NCBI GenBank assembly: GCA_963978545.1 | Contig: OZ021724.1 | Span: 96,951,792-97,015,791 of the forward strand | Source of the DNA: Linyphia triangularis | Taxonomy: Eukaryota > Arthropoda > Arachnida > Araneae > Linyphiidae | Length of the DNA: 64,000 nt | Direction of reading: 5' to 3' | Shown: positions 23,019-36,200 of the stretch, piece after piece | How the letters are laid out: each line of letters starts with the position of its first letter | Numbering within the stretch: position 1 is the stretch's first letter | Notes under the pieces: generated by a model | Database searches by the model: none | Seen by the model: the letters and a program-made list of their open reading frames with translations, nothing else | Told to the model about the DNA's origin: nothing | Program-made: the position numbers and the translations under genes

Positions 23019-26000
23019 CTGCAAAATAAAAGGATATATTATTTTCCACTTAAAAGTGAATAGGGCAATTCTCTACTGTAAACACGAGACATTTTAGCTC
23101 TTTTTCTACTCATAAACAAATTAGAATTCTAAAATAATTATCAATCTAGCAATTATGCTTTTGTTTTATATAGCTCTACTTGGTAAGAAAGTTATATGGG
23201 AAAATAATTTTAACTGTGTCAAATAATGTGTCCCGTGCGTCAGACGATATAAATGCATATTTGACCTAGTTAAAATAATTATTTTTCCGTATAACTTTGT
23301 CCCCAAGTAATGATATAATGAAAACATAACCATTTATCTTAAGAATTATAAAATTCTGTTTACGAGTTGAAAAAGAACCAAAATGTCCCGTGCGTCAGCC
23401 AGAGAATTACCCAATAGGTATTTGAGAAAACTCATTAGCCACTTGCCAACAACTTTGGGAAGTCAAATTTGCCACTGCTGGATATGGTTTCCCAAGAGGT
23501 TCGGCTATTCAAAATTTGAAAAATTTCATATTGTAAATAAAATGACACAGAAAGTTTGTTTCCATCATTAGAACTTGAAATATATTGTAATAAATCAACT
23601 GCGTTTCGAACACGTCCCTTTGAACCTCGGTGATGTTTTTTTTCCTCTTATTTTAAATGAATACAACTTAAACTACTCCCTTTATATTATATATATATAT
23701 TCCCCCATATTGCCATCTAGTTAGCGACATGCATGTGGAGTTGATGTTGGTAAACCTTATTTATATCTTGCGTGAACATCATGACATAACACCATGTCAT
23801 GATGTTAAAATTAGACAACCTTTTCAGCTGTAATCTCTAATGGGAAAAACTCATTAATGTATTTAAATTAAGTACCGTTTTGACATAGAAAAATATAAAT
23901 GTGTGAAAGAAAATGCGACCGGAACGTGGCGTAAAATTAACTTCTGGGTGTCTTTCATAAGCAAGTACTGAGTACACTTTTTGACCAGGACCTTTTAATG
24001 GGAAAGCGGAGACCAATGCATACCTGGGGTAAAGTTCCTTGGACCAGAGACGGAATGTCTTTGGAATCGAAGCCAAGCTCAGTCAGTCCGTTTTCTATAC
24101 CCAAGTCGCTCATAAACCTCCTTAGGACGTCAGCCAATATCAATCCAGCATCTTCCTTTTTGGCATTTCTCACATCGCTCCCTGCACACACAAAATCGAT
24201 ATAACATGGAAATCGATATAAACTGGAAACAGTGGCGCCATCGCCTCACCAAATCATTCGACATTCTTTATTTTGATAATTATTGGCTTAACTGCAGTCG
24301 ACTAAATTGAGTTATATGTAAAAGCAAGTTGTGCGAAAAGTATTCTACACATTTTGTCGATGGTAGTTTACTGTCTGGTTTTAAGATGCTAAAGCCAGAG
24401 TTGCGAAATAGTTTTACTAGGAACACCAACAAAATTATAAGGAAATAACATTTCTTTCTTTTCAAAATAAACGTTACGTGTGAATTCGAACAGACTGCAA
24501 AAAAACAAAAAAAAAACTATGAGTGTGCTTCGTGGTCTAAGACTATTAATTCTAAAAATCTATTGCGTTAGTTGGAACAATAAAACCGTTTTATTTTTTT
24601 TGTATTTATGATGATAATACAAGGAATTGAAATAGAATAATTCACAGAAAAGAAGTAAGGTTTTGTACTTACGTTATTCGTAAACTTTTTTTAAAAATAT
24701 TTTTTGTCAAATTAACACGTTGACTGCCACGGAATTTTGGCACGATTGCGGTCTAAAGAGCCAATTTGAAGGTTACGTGGCACTAGCCGACGTGTCACGA
24801 GCCAACAGGGAAAAATGGTACCACTAGCGCACAAACACCTGTGTTGTTGTTGTTGTTTCTAATCTCACTTTTGTCTGCCGAAGTCAGACAATATCAGTGA
24901 AGCCATTGACATTAATGAAGTCTGACACTAGTTGTGGACAGTTATAAATGTCCTCCCAGTCCAGTCCAAGGCAGTCCAAAATGTGCCGAGGTGATGCCTG
25001 TTCTTTTTGGCATTTAGGGCAAAGAGGAAATTTTTTGCTTCCCCCGGAATATGTGAGGCCTTTAAGGTGACCACTAGCAAGTCGGGACAGACGGGTATTG
25101 GTGTGCCTATCACAAGGAAGAGATAGGGAGTGTCCTGGCTTTTTGGCTTTATACCATTCGACAAACACCTGTTTATAAGGGGAAGGAAATCCGCTACAAG
25201 GTAACATGGTACCAGAAGCGCACAAATTCTAGTTTCCCAGGGGCTCACTTCTTCATTTTACAGGAGCGAACAAAAACAGTTTTATTTAACTAAGTAAACG
25301 ATAGGTTTTCTTTATTTTAAAGAGACAAATCTCCAAAACTGTATTTTTTTTAGGGCTAAATTTGTTACTGAGTGTATGCAGTACATATTAATAGAACTTA
25401 CAATGCCAAAATACGTATTTTTATGTTTTTGTCACATATACTAGGTTTTTAAATTGGAGAGCCGATTCATATTTCTTATGATGAAAACGTTCTGTTTAAA
25501 TTAGAAGTTTTATTCCGTTGCACTTTTGGGGCTTATTTTAAATTCTGATAAGTTTTTGGTTTTCATATGTTTAGTTTGATTGCTTTATTTAGAGTTCCTC
25601 ATTTCCACTGTATTCTGCATTGTTGTAAATTTTACATTTAACAATAAAATGGCCTGCACGTTTTCAGTTTTACATGAATGCTCATCTTTTAATACAATAG
25701 AATGCGACATTTTTATACTTACCATCCCCATTGTTTTTAATTTTAAGTTCACCACCTCACATATCTATTTTATATCAAATGGAACATATCCATATTATAC
25801 AAAACGGATATGTAAGATGGTGTATGGACATATCCATTTATATTAAAGGCATATCATAAGTTTGATGGAAACATTGAAAAAATAAGAATATCCAACGGAT
25901 GAAATTTTATTTCGAAAATATTTATAGTAACTTTAAAAAAAAAAAAAAATGCATTGGTTATACCTTAACGAGTTTTTGCGTGAATGTTTTTAAGTTGTTG

Positions 26001-29000
26001 TAACCTTCTTCTTTCTGGCTTATTTTGAGGCTAAATTTAGCTTTGAATACTAGCGAAAATGCTTCTTATTTGGAAGTATGCGTAGATTCAAAATCAGAGA
26101 TCTTTTTGAATTGTGTCTGAAAGAATGTTCTAATAATGATAAATCCAACGCAATTTTTAATCACATATGTAAAACTGTTGGGGAAATAATAAATTTTTCG
26201 ACTGAGAATGATATAAAACAAAATTAGACGCGTGTACAGTCATTTTAGAAGTTTCAAACAAGTCTAAATAATTCATCCACATATGGGCATCCAAGCATTC
26301 CGTTTTACAAAAAATCAAGCAGATCGAAAAGGTGAGATGCGGTTCAGTTATTGAATGAAAAAAAAAAAAAAAATGCGATTCTTCTATAATTATACAAATT
26401 GCTATTATGGCGACACTCAAAAAAGGCTATTATTATTTAGCAGCAATTTTGAAAAGAAGTCAACTTAAGTCCATCACCGCCAGCTAAAATGAAGAAAATA
26501 AATTTGTGTAACAGCATGCAAAAAATTAAACTTTTTAATCATTTGGAATCAAAAATAGTGGCGAAAGTATCACTTTTTCGAGAGGAATGCGGGAAAGTTA
26601 CTTTTTCGCACTAGTATAAAAATGAAATTTCTCGCACTCCTCGTGCGCAAATAACATATAGTCTTGCCATTTGAATGACATATTTTCAGAAGAAATTCTT
26701 TGACACGAATTGGCAACATTAATAAATATATATATTAAAAATATTTTGTGCCCGTAAATATAAAAAATATTGAATGCAACACATAGGAAGAAGGTTCATC
26801 GTTGCACAAAATCGAGCTCGCTTCGTTCACTGAAAAGTTCATTAACACATAAGCACAGGCTTACTTCACAAATTGAAAAGTTCATTGCTATGCAAGCATA
26901 GGCTCGCTTCGCTCGCTTAGAGGTACATTGCTGCTTAAGCAGAAGCTCGCTTCACTCATTAAAATCTAATTGCCACGTAAAGCCTTAATAAAGAAACAAA
27001 AAATCCCCGTTAATACAATACTCCTTTAAGATTATTTTAACACTTGTTTGTGGAAAGCAAAATTGGAAGGCCAAAAGTACTTATTTAGAAACTTTCAGAG
27101 CTTTAGGCCTATTAAAAGTTGCTTTTTGTGAAAATATTAATTAAAAAACAAATTAAAATGTTAACCTTCTTTTTCTCAAAAGTCCAATTAGAAGGCCAAA
27201 ACAACTTGTATTGAAAATTTCAGAGCTGTAACCCATTTCGAAATAGTTTTGTGAAATATATGTTAAAGTTAAAAAAAATAATTAAAAAACAAATAAAATT
27301 TTAAAGTTCTGTTTTTCAAAAGTCTAATTAGAAGGCCAAAATTACTTATGTTGAAAATTTCAGAGCTGTAGCCCAATTAGAAATTGTTTTGTAAAATATT
27401 TATTAATTAATTACAAAAAATTAGTTAAAAAAGAACTAAATAAAATTTAAAATTCTGTTTTTCGAGAGTCTAATTAGAAGACCAAAACTACTTATTTTGA
27501 AAATTTCAGAGTTGTAGCCCAAGTAGAATTCGTTTTGTAAAATATTTGTTAATTAATTAAAAAAATTAATTCAAAAAGAGCTAATTAAAATTTTAACATT
27601 CTGTTTGACATAAGTAAAATTAGGAGGCCTAAACTTCTTATGTTGAAAATTTCAGAGCTCTACTCCAATTTTAAGTAGGTTTCTATAGATCCACAGACAG
27701 ACACACAGCTTGTTTTATTATTATAGATAACCAACACATTATAAAACACCTTATAAGCACATTTGTTATAAACTGTGTATTTTTTCAAACTTTTTATTTA
27801 AAAACTTATAATTAAATAAATATTGAAGCCAGATTCACAATTCTTCATGTCTCGCACATCCGCATGTCCGTTCTAATAACATCCTAATTAGTCATTTTAA
27901 TTGCAATTAGCTAATTAAAAAATTAACGGAAGAATAAAGTTTGCGTTTAAAAATGCATCATTTTTAATTTTGACGTACTGTTAAGAAGTTTGAAATTATA
28001 ACATAAAAATTAAAGAATGGAGATCCTACCCTCTGCACATAAACTAGCAGTTTGTGCGCTCATGGTACCATTCGCTTGATAAATGAGAGGCAACTCTCTT
28101 CCCCCTAAATACTGCAGGTGTTTGTGCGCTCTTGGTACGATGCGCTCATGACACGTCGGCTCGTGCCACGACACCAATTTGAATTAACATTTAACTGCTG
28201 CATGTAGTCTGACAGACCACGAGTCATTTTTTGTGGAATGCTTACACCCACTAAAATATTTCAAATTTGACTTTTATATTAATATTTTCGATACTTTGTT
28301 TCTTAAATTTTAAATTCATGTTCATAATTTCTTTGGTGCAGTATGAACCACGTGTTGCCCTTGCGCCAAAATTATCAAACTAACCAACCAACCACAACAT
28401 TCATCTACGCGTTGATTGGAGAAGAGATTGAACCAGTGGTGTGAGTTGAATGCAACTCATATGTCAAGTCAACGTGTTAAGAAGAATATACTTTAAATAT
28501 TTTTTTCATTTAGATAAGCTAAATTTACAACAAAAACCAGAAGAAATATCAGACTTAAATCCTTTCAGTCGATTAAATTTCACACCCAACACAACTGATG
28601 AATTTTATTTTGAAAATAGTAGAATAACTTTTAGGCCTCTTTCACACGAGGCGGTTAACTTGATTCAACTAAGTTGCTTGGTAAACTCTCAACAAGTTGA
28701 CTTGTCACTTTCACACGAGAAAACTTGTGGAATCAACTTATCTTCTCAACTGGACGTCAATACGATGTTGAGTTAACTAGTCAGGATTTGAACGTTAGCG
28801 GCACTTGTGCCTGTAAACAAACCGCCTGGGCGGATGATTTGACTGCGTGTGAAAGGGTTCAGGCGATTCCTTATAATTTCCTAAATGGCTACACTCCTAA
28901 TCATCCGTCAGATAAACTAGTTGAATCAACTAGTCACCACGTGTGAAAGAGACTTTATACTTGCTATGTCCCCGCATGTCCCAAATTTCAGTGAAATCGG

Positions 29001-32000
29001 CGATGGCTTAGGCCTCTTTCACACGAGGCGGTTTAGTTGATTCAACTAAGTTGCTTGGTAAACTCTCAACAAGTTGACTTGGCACTTTCACACGAGGCAA
29101 CTTGTGGAATCAACTTCTTTTCTCAACTGGACGTCAGTATGATGTTGAGTCAACTAGTTAGGATGAGAACGTTAGAGGCACTTGTGCCTGCAAACAAACC
29201 GCCAGGGCGGACGAGTTGACTGCGTATGAAAGGGTTCATGCGATTCCCTATCATTTTCTAAATGGCTACACTACTAATCATCCGCCAGGTAAACTAGTTG
29301 AATCAACTAGTCGTCTCGTATGAAAGAAGCTTTATTCAACTTTTCATATCATGGAAGTGACAAGGAAAAAAAAAAAAATTCCTTTTAGGATACAGAATAT
29401 TAAAAAACTAATTTTGCATTAATTAGTATGAAAACCAATTTTTGGAGGTACGAAAAAAAAAGTGAAAATAATTACCTAAAAGCTCTGCTGCAGTCAAGTG
29501 GCGTTCTGGACAAGCTTGTGCAGTAAAGCGGAAAACTGCAGGAGCAGTGATCACTACAGAAAGTCCGTGGGGCTATTCACATAAATAAGTAACATTAGTT
29601 GTACCACTAAAAAATTGATAAGCAAAGTTAATAGAATGTCTACTGAATCATATTTATTATCAATTTCCTTAACAAAATTCGGCATTTTTTAAATCCTTCA
29701 TAATAACTTCGATTATGTTTGTCGATGGGAGCGGAATCTGGAGATGTCTAATTAACCCCCTTGCCGTCATCCAATCGGGCTGAAACTTGGCAGATAGGTT
29801 CGATGTCGATGACAATTCTATTCATTCTATTACAGGGTTCCCACGGTGTTCGAAATTTTTTTGATGAAATTTGGTCCTTGAAAAAAGGACAAGGTCCTTG
29901 AATTTTTAAGCAACCACTGATAATCTCCGCTTCTGTTTTTTTTCGCCTCCATTTGGTATTTTTGTGTCTAAAGAATAATATTTTGGTCCTTGAATTTTCT
30001 TAAAAAAGTCCTTGAATTTTCTTAAAAAGGTCCTTGAAAGCCTTTGAACTTTTTCTTCAGTAAGATTGGGAAGCCTGTATTAAATTTTCAAAGCATTCTA
30101 TTAAATTTTGGAGCTGTTACTGTCACTAAAAGGTAACTTTTACGGAATACTAATAAACTAACTTGCGTCATTCAATCGCTTTAAAATAGCATTGAACCGA
30201 CAATTGTTGAAACTCTTTCCCGTTGTCAAATTTTTTTTGTTAAATAAGTACTAAAATTACTTTAATAAGAATAAATAAGGGTCATTCCAATGCAAATCAA
30301 CCAAAGGTCAGAACCGTGACACCTCTGAAACTAATGATTTTTGCATCAGCGGTAGCATTTCTAAAGTTAATAAAAATTGTAAAATTTCAGATTTTTTGGA
30401 GTTCTCTTTTTTGAGTTATGGACCTTTGAAAAAGGTAAAAATTAACAAATTTTGCAACGCTTTGATATATTCAAACTGCTGTATATTTTAAACTATTAGA
30501 GACCTTAAATTTGTGTCATTTTCTTCTAGATTAATAAGCTTTAATATGATACCTAACATGACTATAATTGTCAAAATATGGTTTTTTGATAAAACATCAA
30601 AAAATATATCTTTGACAATCTCAAAAAGTCACATTTTAATTTTTTTGAAAAAAATTATATGTTTTGAAAACATCAATTAACTACCTGTGTGTCAAATTTC
30701 AGAATGGGACACAAATGGGTCCCTATTGAAATATATTTTTATATCATATCACTGAAACTGGAGTCTGAATATGCAGGCTGTAATGCGTTGAAAGTACCAT
30801 ATCTATTAGACTATTTTACAATTTTAACTGTAAACTTATGATGAAGCCTGATATTTTTCAAAATATAACGTGGATTAATAACAAACTTAAATTACTTTTT
30901 GAACATGTATTGATAAATACATACCATTGATAAATAGTGTAGGACAAAACCATACGTAAACCACCTTCACAAAATTGATACATGAATTAATGTAATAAGT
31001 GTCTTGATAACTTCTACTAACAGAAGCATGTAAGTATTAGAAGAACAATTAATTGATGAAGTAAATCATAACCAATGGGTTTCAATGGACAGATGTAACT
31101 TAGTTCAAGTAATTAAAAATAGTGATGCTTTTAAAGAAGAATCAAAACTCTAATGAATCTTAACATTTACATTTATATATGCATTGATTAAAATGAGTAC
31201 TATATGGATTTTAAAGTTAAACTGAATAAAAATTAGTAATTAATTGTGATTTTGCAGAAAACTATTTGTGCTTCAAGATGAAATTTAATATCACTGGACC
31301 AATAACCACATCACACTGCACCCATTCGTTACATACTATAAGTGAATTAGCAAAATTAAGCAACATCATTGTTAAATTTTTTTGAAAGAGCTTTATATTT
31401 ATCAAATATAACATCGTTTAATTACATTTTGAAATATATGTGTTTATTAATTTAAATTATAATAAGGGGAATGATAAATTAAAGGTAAAAAGAAAAAACA
31501 TTTTTTTAACCATAAAGCGTTAAATAATTCATATATTTGAGTAATTTTTGTTTCAAACGATAAGTTTGTTACAGGCCAAACATAAATAACATGCAACAGT
31601 TGCATCAAACAATTTTTTAATAACTGATTATTAGTTAATAAAACAATATATTTTTTTGCTGTCAATATATTTATCATGGTCCCCCTTCCAAATATTGTTC
31701 ATTTCATTTTGACATTTGTTTTTTAAAATTTTAGCAAAAATGTAAAAAAGTTTATTTTTAGAGACCGTATACTAGATTGCATTTGAAATGAAAGTTTAAC
31801 TGAAATAATAAAAAAATTTTAATGTAAAAAATGTAAGCATTTATTTCAGCTTGTCAAACTGTTGGAAACATAGGTGGTAAACTTTTATATTGTTCACTAG
31901 AAGATTCAGATATTCACAAATGAATATTGAAACGTACTATAAACGAAAGTTTTGGGAGGTGTGCATCAAATTCCTTCCTATGTAAGCTCTATCGCGATTA

Positions 32001-33237
32001 AGCCAAATTCCCGGATCAGAGGCATAACACACATCTAACCATTGTTTAAACTGGGGCATAAAATTTCTTTGGCAAAAAAGCTAAAATCGCAATTTTTATT
32101 TTAACCTTTTTCTTAAATGATTACGAGTTCCATCTCTCGGGATGTTTAATTTAACACAATTTAAATACTATTTTTTTAATAAAATCATTATTAACTTTAA
32201 ATATAAAACTATTTCATATCAATATTAACTGGAAAAATTCTTTTCACCCTTCAGCTTAGTTGTTCTTTTAGGTCGATGACTAACCTAAATGACGATTTTG
32301 TACATTTTGTGTCAAAATGTTTTAACAAAAGAGCTTAACCACACTTTCTGATTTTAGCATTTAAGAAAGTTCTAAAGTATTTTGCTAAAAAAGCACCCAC
32401 AGCTTAATCACTGCACTTAGCATGTGAAATTACTCAGTTTAAATCCTCAGCGTCAGCGCTATGTAATTTCTGCTTTAAAAAATAAATAGACGCAAAAGGA
32501 ATTGCAAGAAGTTCAGATAGCTTTCATGTTTCATAATAGCCTATAATATTAGTACACACATCTTATGCAAAAAATGAATGAAAATAAATGAATGAATGAA
32601 AATGAATGAAAAAGATTTGAATGAATGAAAAAGACTTGTATGAATAAAAAAGATATGAATGAATGAAAATGAATGAATGAATAAACAATAACTAGTTCTG
32701 CATTACTTACTATGATGGGATAATCACACTTGTACTCAGCAGCTTTGTACTTCTTCACTAAACCAGAAATGGGATAGGACATCCCATGGCTGAAAGATTG
32801 GATTGCTTAAGACCAGGCCAAAATAGAAGTCATTATGAAATTCAAATAATCTATGAAAGTGAGTATACCATAAGTGTACACCAGCATTTCCAAATCCTAT
32901 TCCCGCAAAGGTACTGGCTAAATGCATTTCCGATCTTGCCTCGTAGTCATCGGAATTCTTCACAGCTCTAAATAATAATAATAAAGAAAAAAAAAATTTA
33001 AAACTGATGAATAAATAATTTAGTACTTATCTAAAAATTAAACTATTGTAGTTTAAGAGCAGAAATCGTTACATGCAATTGAAAAGACTGTCGTCTTTAA
33101 CTGATCACACAATTTATTATTTTAAATAATAAAATGTGTGATTAGTTGAAGGCAAAATCTGCCAAAATAAAATGTAACAAATCCATGACTTTCCAAGACT
33201 GAAGCAAATAATTTTCTATGACTTAAGAAATCAAATC

Positions 33238-33290
<53 letters not shown>

Positions 33291-36200
33291 AAGAAAGAAT
33301 AAGTCAATAATAATAAATTATATCATCAAAAATCAAATGTTTTGATATCAACAATGCAAAACAGATGAAAGAAGACGGGGGAGGAGGGGGGGGGGGGGGG
33401 GAATGTAAACACAAGCTTATCAAAACTGTTAATTTCAGTTCTCATATTATGAATTTTTTTTTCACCTATGAGACCTTACTCATGTTATGTCCCAAATTTG
33501 GAGTTCAGAAATATTTTCATTGGTCGTGGTTTTAAACTGTGACCGTTGTTTCCGTCAAAACGTAAATTAATTTTCGATGAGCTGAATAGCGATCATGACA
33601 TGGCAGTTACGTGATTTTACTTAAAATGCTTAGAAATGCATGACTTATGGCCATTTTTTGCTCAAAATCATGACTTTCCATGACAAAATTTACCCAATGT
33701 CCAAATTTCTGACTTTCCATGACATTTCCTGACTTTCCATATGCGTGGAAACCCTGTATTTATCATGGTTCAAAATCCTTCATTTAACTATACCTAATGC
33801 AGCCTCCAAAATGATTACTAATTTCAAGTAATTATAGTAGTTCTAACATTTAAAAGATCTCAATTAACAGTTTTATAGTTTGGAATGATGTTAGGCAAAT
33901 TAAAGAATTGCATTTGTTAATATGTCTTAACATTCATCTGTGAAAAAGGTATAAGTTGCAAGGAACCTTAAAAAACATATCCTTTGTTAGGAAGAATCTC
34001 AGTTGTATTTTTTTTGTTTTGTTTTTCGAACTGATTATTTTAAAATAAAACAGTTAAAAACTATATATATATCCTTAATTAGCAACTACAATCTTAAAAG
34101 ATTTAATTACCACATTCATTATTTTTTATGCATCAGAAACTTGTAAAAATTATGAAAGTATCAATGACTAAAAAAAATTGAATTCAGGATTTCTCCAACT
34201 GTCATAGGTGTGTAACTACTATAAATAGAGGCTCCAGAAGTGTTCATACCATAAAGAAAATTGAAGATAATTTGAAATTAAGGAATATATATATATATAC
34301 TCCAAACAAAAGTTGAATAATTTTCCCGGAGGAAAAACCATTTGAATTTTCAGTACAATTCCCAGTCCCTCCAAATTATTACAGTAATATAAATTTAAAT
34401 GATTAAAAATATAAATATTTACAATAAAATAAAAACCCAATTATTCATAACAATTTTATCACAATACAAATGAAACTTTAGTGAAGTAATACGACTAATA
34501 GAAGAGCATGTTTTCTTGCTATCATGGATTTTTTTTTATCATTTTTCTTACTTTCCATAAAAAAAAAAATCATGATTTATTACGATTTTTAAAAAATTTA
34601 TTGTGAAATCCCTCTCATTACCAGCAATGTCACTTCCTTGATATTTTTTTGTTTGCCATATTTTCTATAATAAAGTTATAAATAATAATAGCTTAAAAAC
34701 TAAAATACAAGCTTTAATAGAAAAGTGAACTAAAAAGTTGAAAATAATTTTAAATAAGTTTGAAATAAAAATAGAGTGATTAACAATAAATATTTATTTT
34801 GTCGTAAAAAAGCGTGGGGTGCTTTTTAAGATATTTTCACAATGGCTCTACTTTTACCAATATCTGTCATTAAATATTTATAACAATTGATATCAAGCAC
34901 CCACGCTTTTTTACGATAAAATAAATATTTCTTTTTAATCACTCTATTCTTATTTCAAACTTATTTAAAATTATGTTCTACTTTTTAGTTCAGTTTTCTA
35001 TTAAAGCGTGTTTTTTAGTTTTTTAAACTATTAATTATTAAATTGTGAAACGTGAATGAAACTCTCAATTCGTTGATCCGGCCAGTAGTCATATGCTTGT
35101 CTCAATGATCAACTCATGCTTGTCTCAGTACACATCATATTAAGGTAAAACCGTGAATAGCTCATTAGTTCGGTTATTTATTTGTGCTCATTTCTATATC
35201 CCCTTATGGCCCATTAGATAGTGTCCACATTTTCATGGAAAACTGTGGTATTTCTAGAGCTAATCCTTGCAATCCAGACGAATAAAAAAGTTTTGATAAA
35301 AAGCTCTGATTATATTTGAAAATAAGCATTACATGCTACATTTTTCTCTCGTCTTTAGTATCTTTAAAAAGTGTATCATGTTATATATCTGTTTGAAATT
35401 AATTAATTCATGCAAATTTTACACAATATAAAATAACCGGACCACCCTTTATATTTAAAGGAATATACTTTGTCACATTTCAATTGTGTATTTATAACAA
35501 TTTGTGCTCATATCTATATCCCCTTATGGCCCCTTAGATCGTGTCCACATTGTCATGGAAAACTGTGGTATTTCTAGAGCTAATCCTTGCAATCCAGAGT
35601 TCCGACCAGATGAAAGGAACGCTTTAATATTAGATCAAAACCAATCGGTGGCTCGTCTATTATTATTATAAGATAAATCTGAATAACTTTTTGCTGATAG
35701 TATAACCGTAGTGCCCACGACAGATCTTTCAAATGTCTACCTAATCAACTGTCGATGGTAGGTACTGTGACTACTAGGGTTGTAATGGGTAACGGGACAC
35801 CAGGGTTCGATTCCGGAGAAGGTTGGTTAGTTGGAGCTTAATGGCGCAAGGGCAACATGATTAACTAACCAAAAGTATGGGTTTGAAAATTGAAATTATT
35901 GTATTGTCATTGGTCCTTGACAACTGTGCAAAATTTCAAATTAATCCAATGTTTTGAAGTGGTTGAAAATCGAGTTCAGAGATTCCGTTACATAGATACA
36001 TATGAAGCTAATAAAAGCGTGTTAAAAAGTGAAGTAATCTAATTCCCAAATACACCTCTATATCTAATTTTAGAAGATACTTATCAACACTGTTAAAGTC
36101 AATTTAAAAGTAAATTATAAAGTAAAACATATTTTTATACTATAGTTTCTAGTGGAAAAGAATAAGTTGCAAATGTAATTTCACAGTTGGAATAAGTTTG

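Larger units (their letters stand above)
24771..28173. mobile_element. 3.4-kb TIR element with 10-bp duplication (Mutator-like)
   Basis: Inserted in the piggyBac-like copy at 24716. Both sides have CCAATTTGAA (24761-24770 and 28174-28183); the sister copy near 21127 shows the uninterrupted site (TCAATTTGAT). The ends form an inverted repeat, GGTTACGTGGCACTAGCCGA against GTGTCGTGGCACGAGCCGA, continuing through ACGTGTCA and duplicated GGTACCANNAGCGCACAAA motifs. A 10-bp duplication fits Mutator-like elements. No transposase frame survives, so the class is inferred. Confidence 0.75.
24716..28476 (+). mobile_element. piggyBac-like MITE copy split by later insertions
   Basis: In ADHFE1 intron 12. 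Flanked by TTAA at 24712-24715 and 28477-28480, with ends CACGTTGACTGCC and AAGTCAACGTG, as in the 324-bp copy at 21080. It is stretched to 3.76 kb by the element at 24771-28173. Like its sister it contains a truncated CCTTTAACTGCTG-type MITE, at about 28188-28406 with TTAA at 28184. Confidence 0.85.

Noticed and set aside
27045..27700. CRISPR-like array of regularly spaced repeats
   Set aside because: The host is eukaryotic and the units are diverged 125-147-bp tandem repeats without unique spacers.
28450..29219. Three plus-strand open frames with repeated peptide blocks
   Set aside because: They run through the two Harbinger-like MITEs at 28634 and 29011, which explains the repeated peptide.
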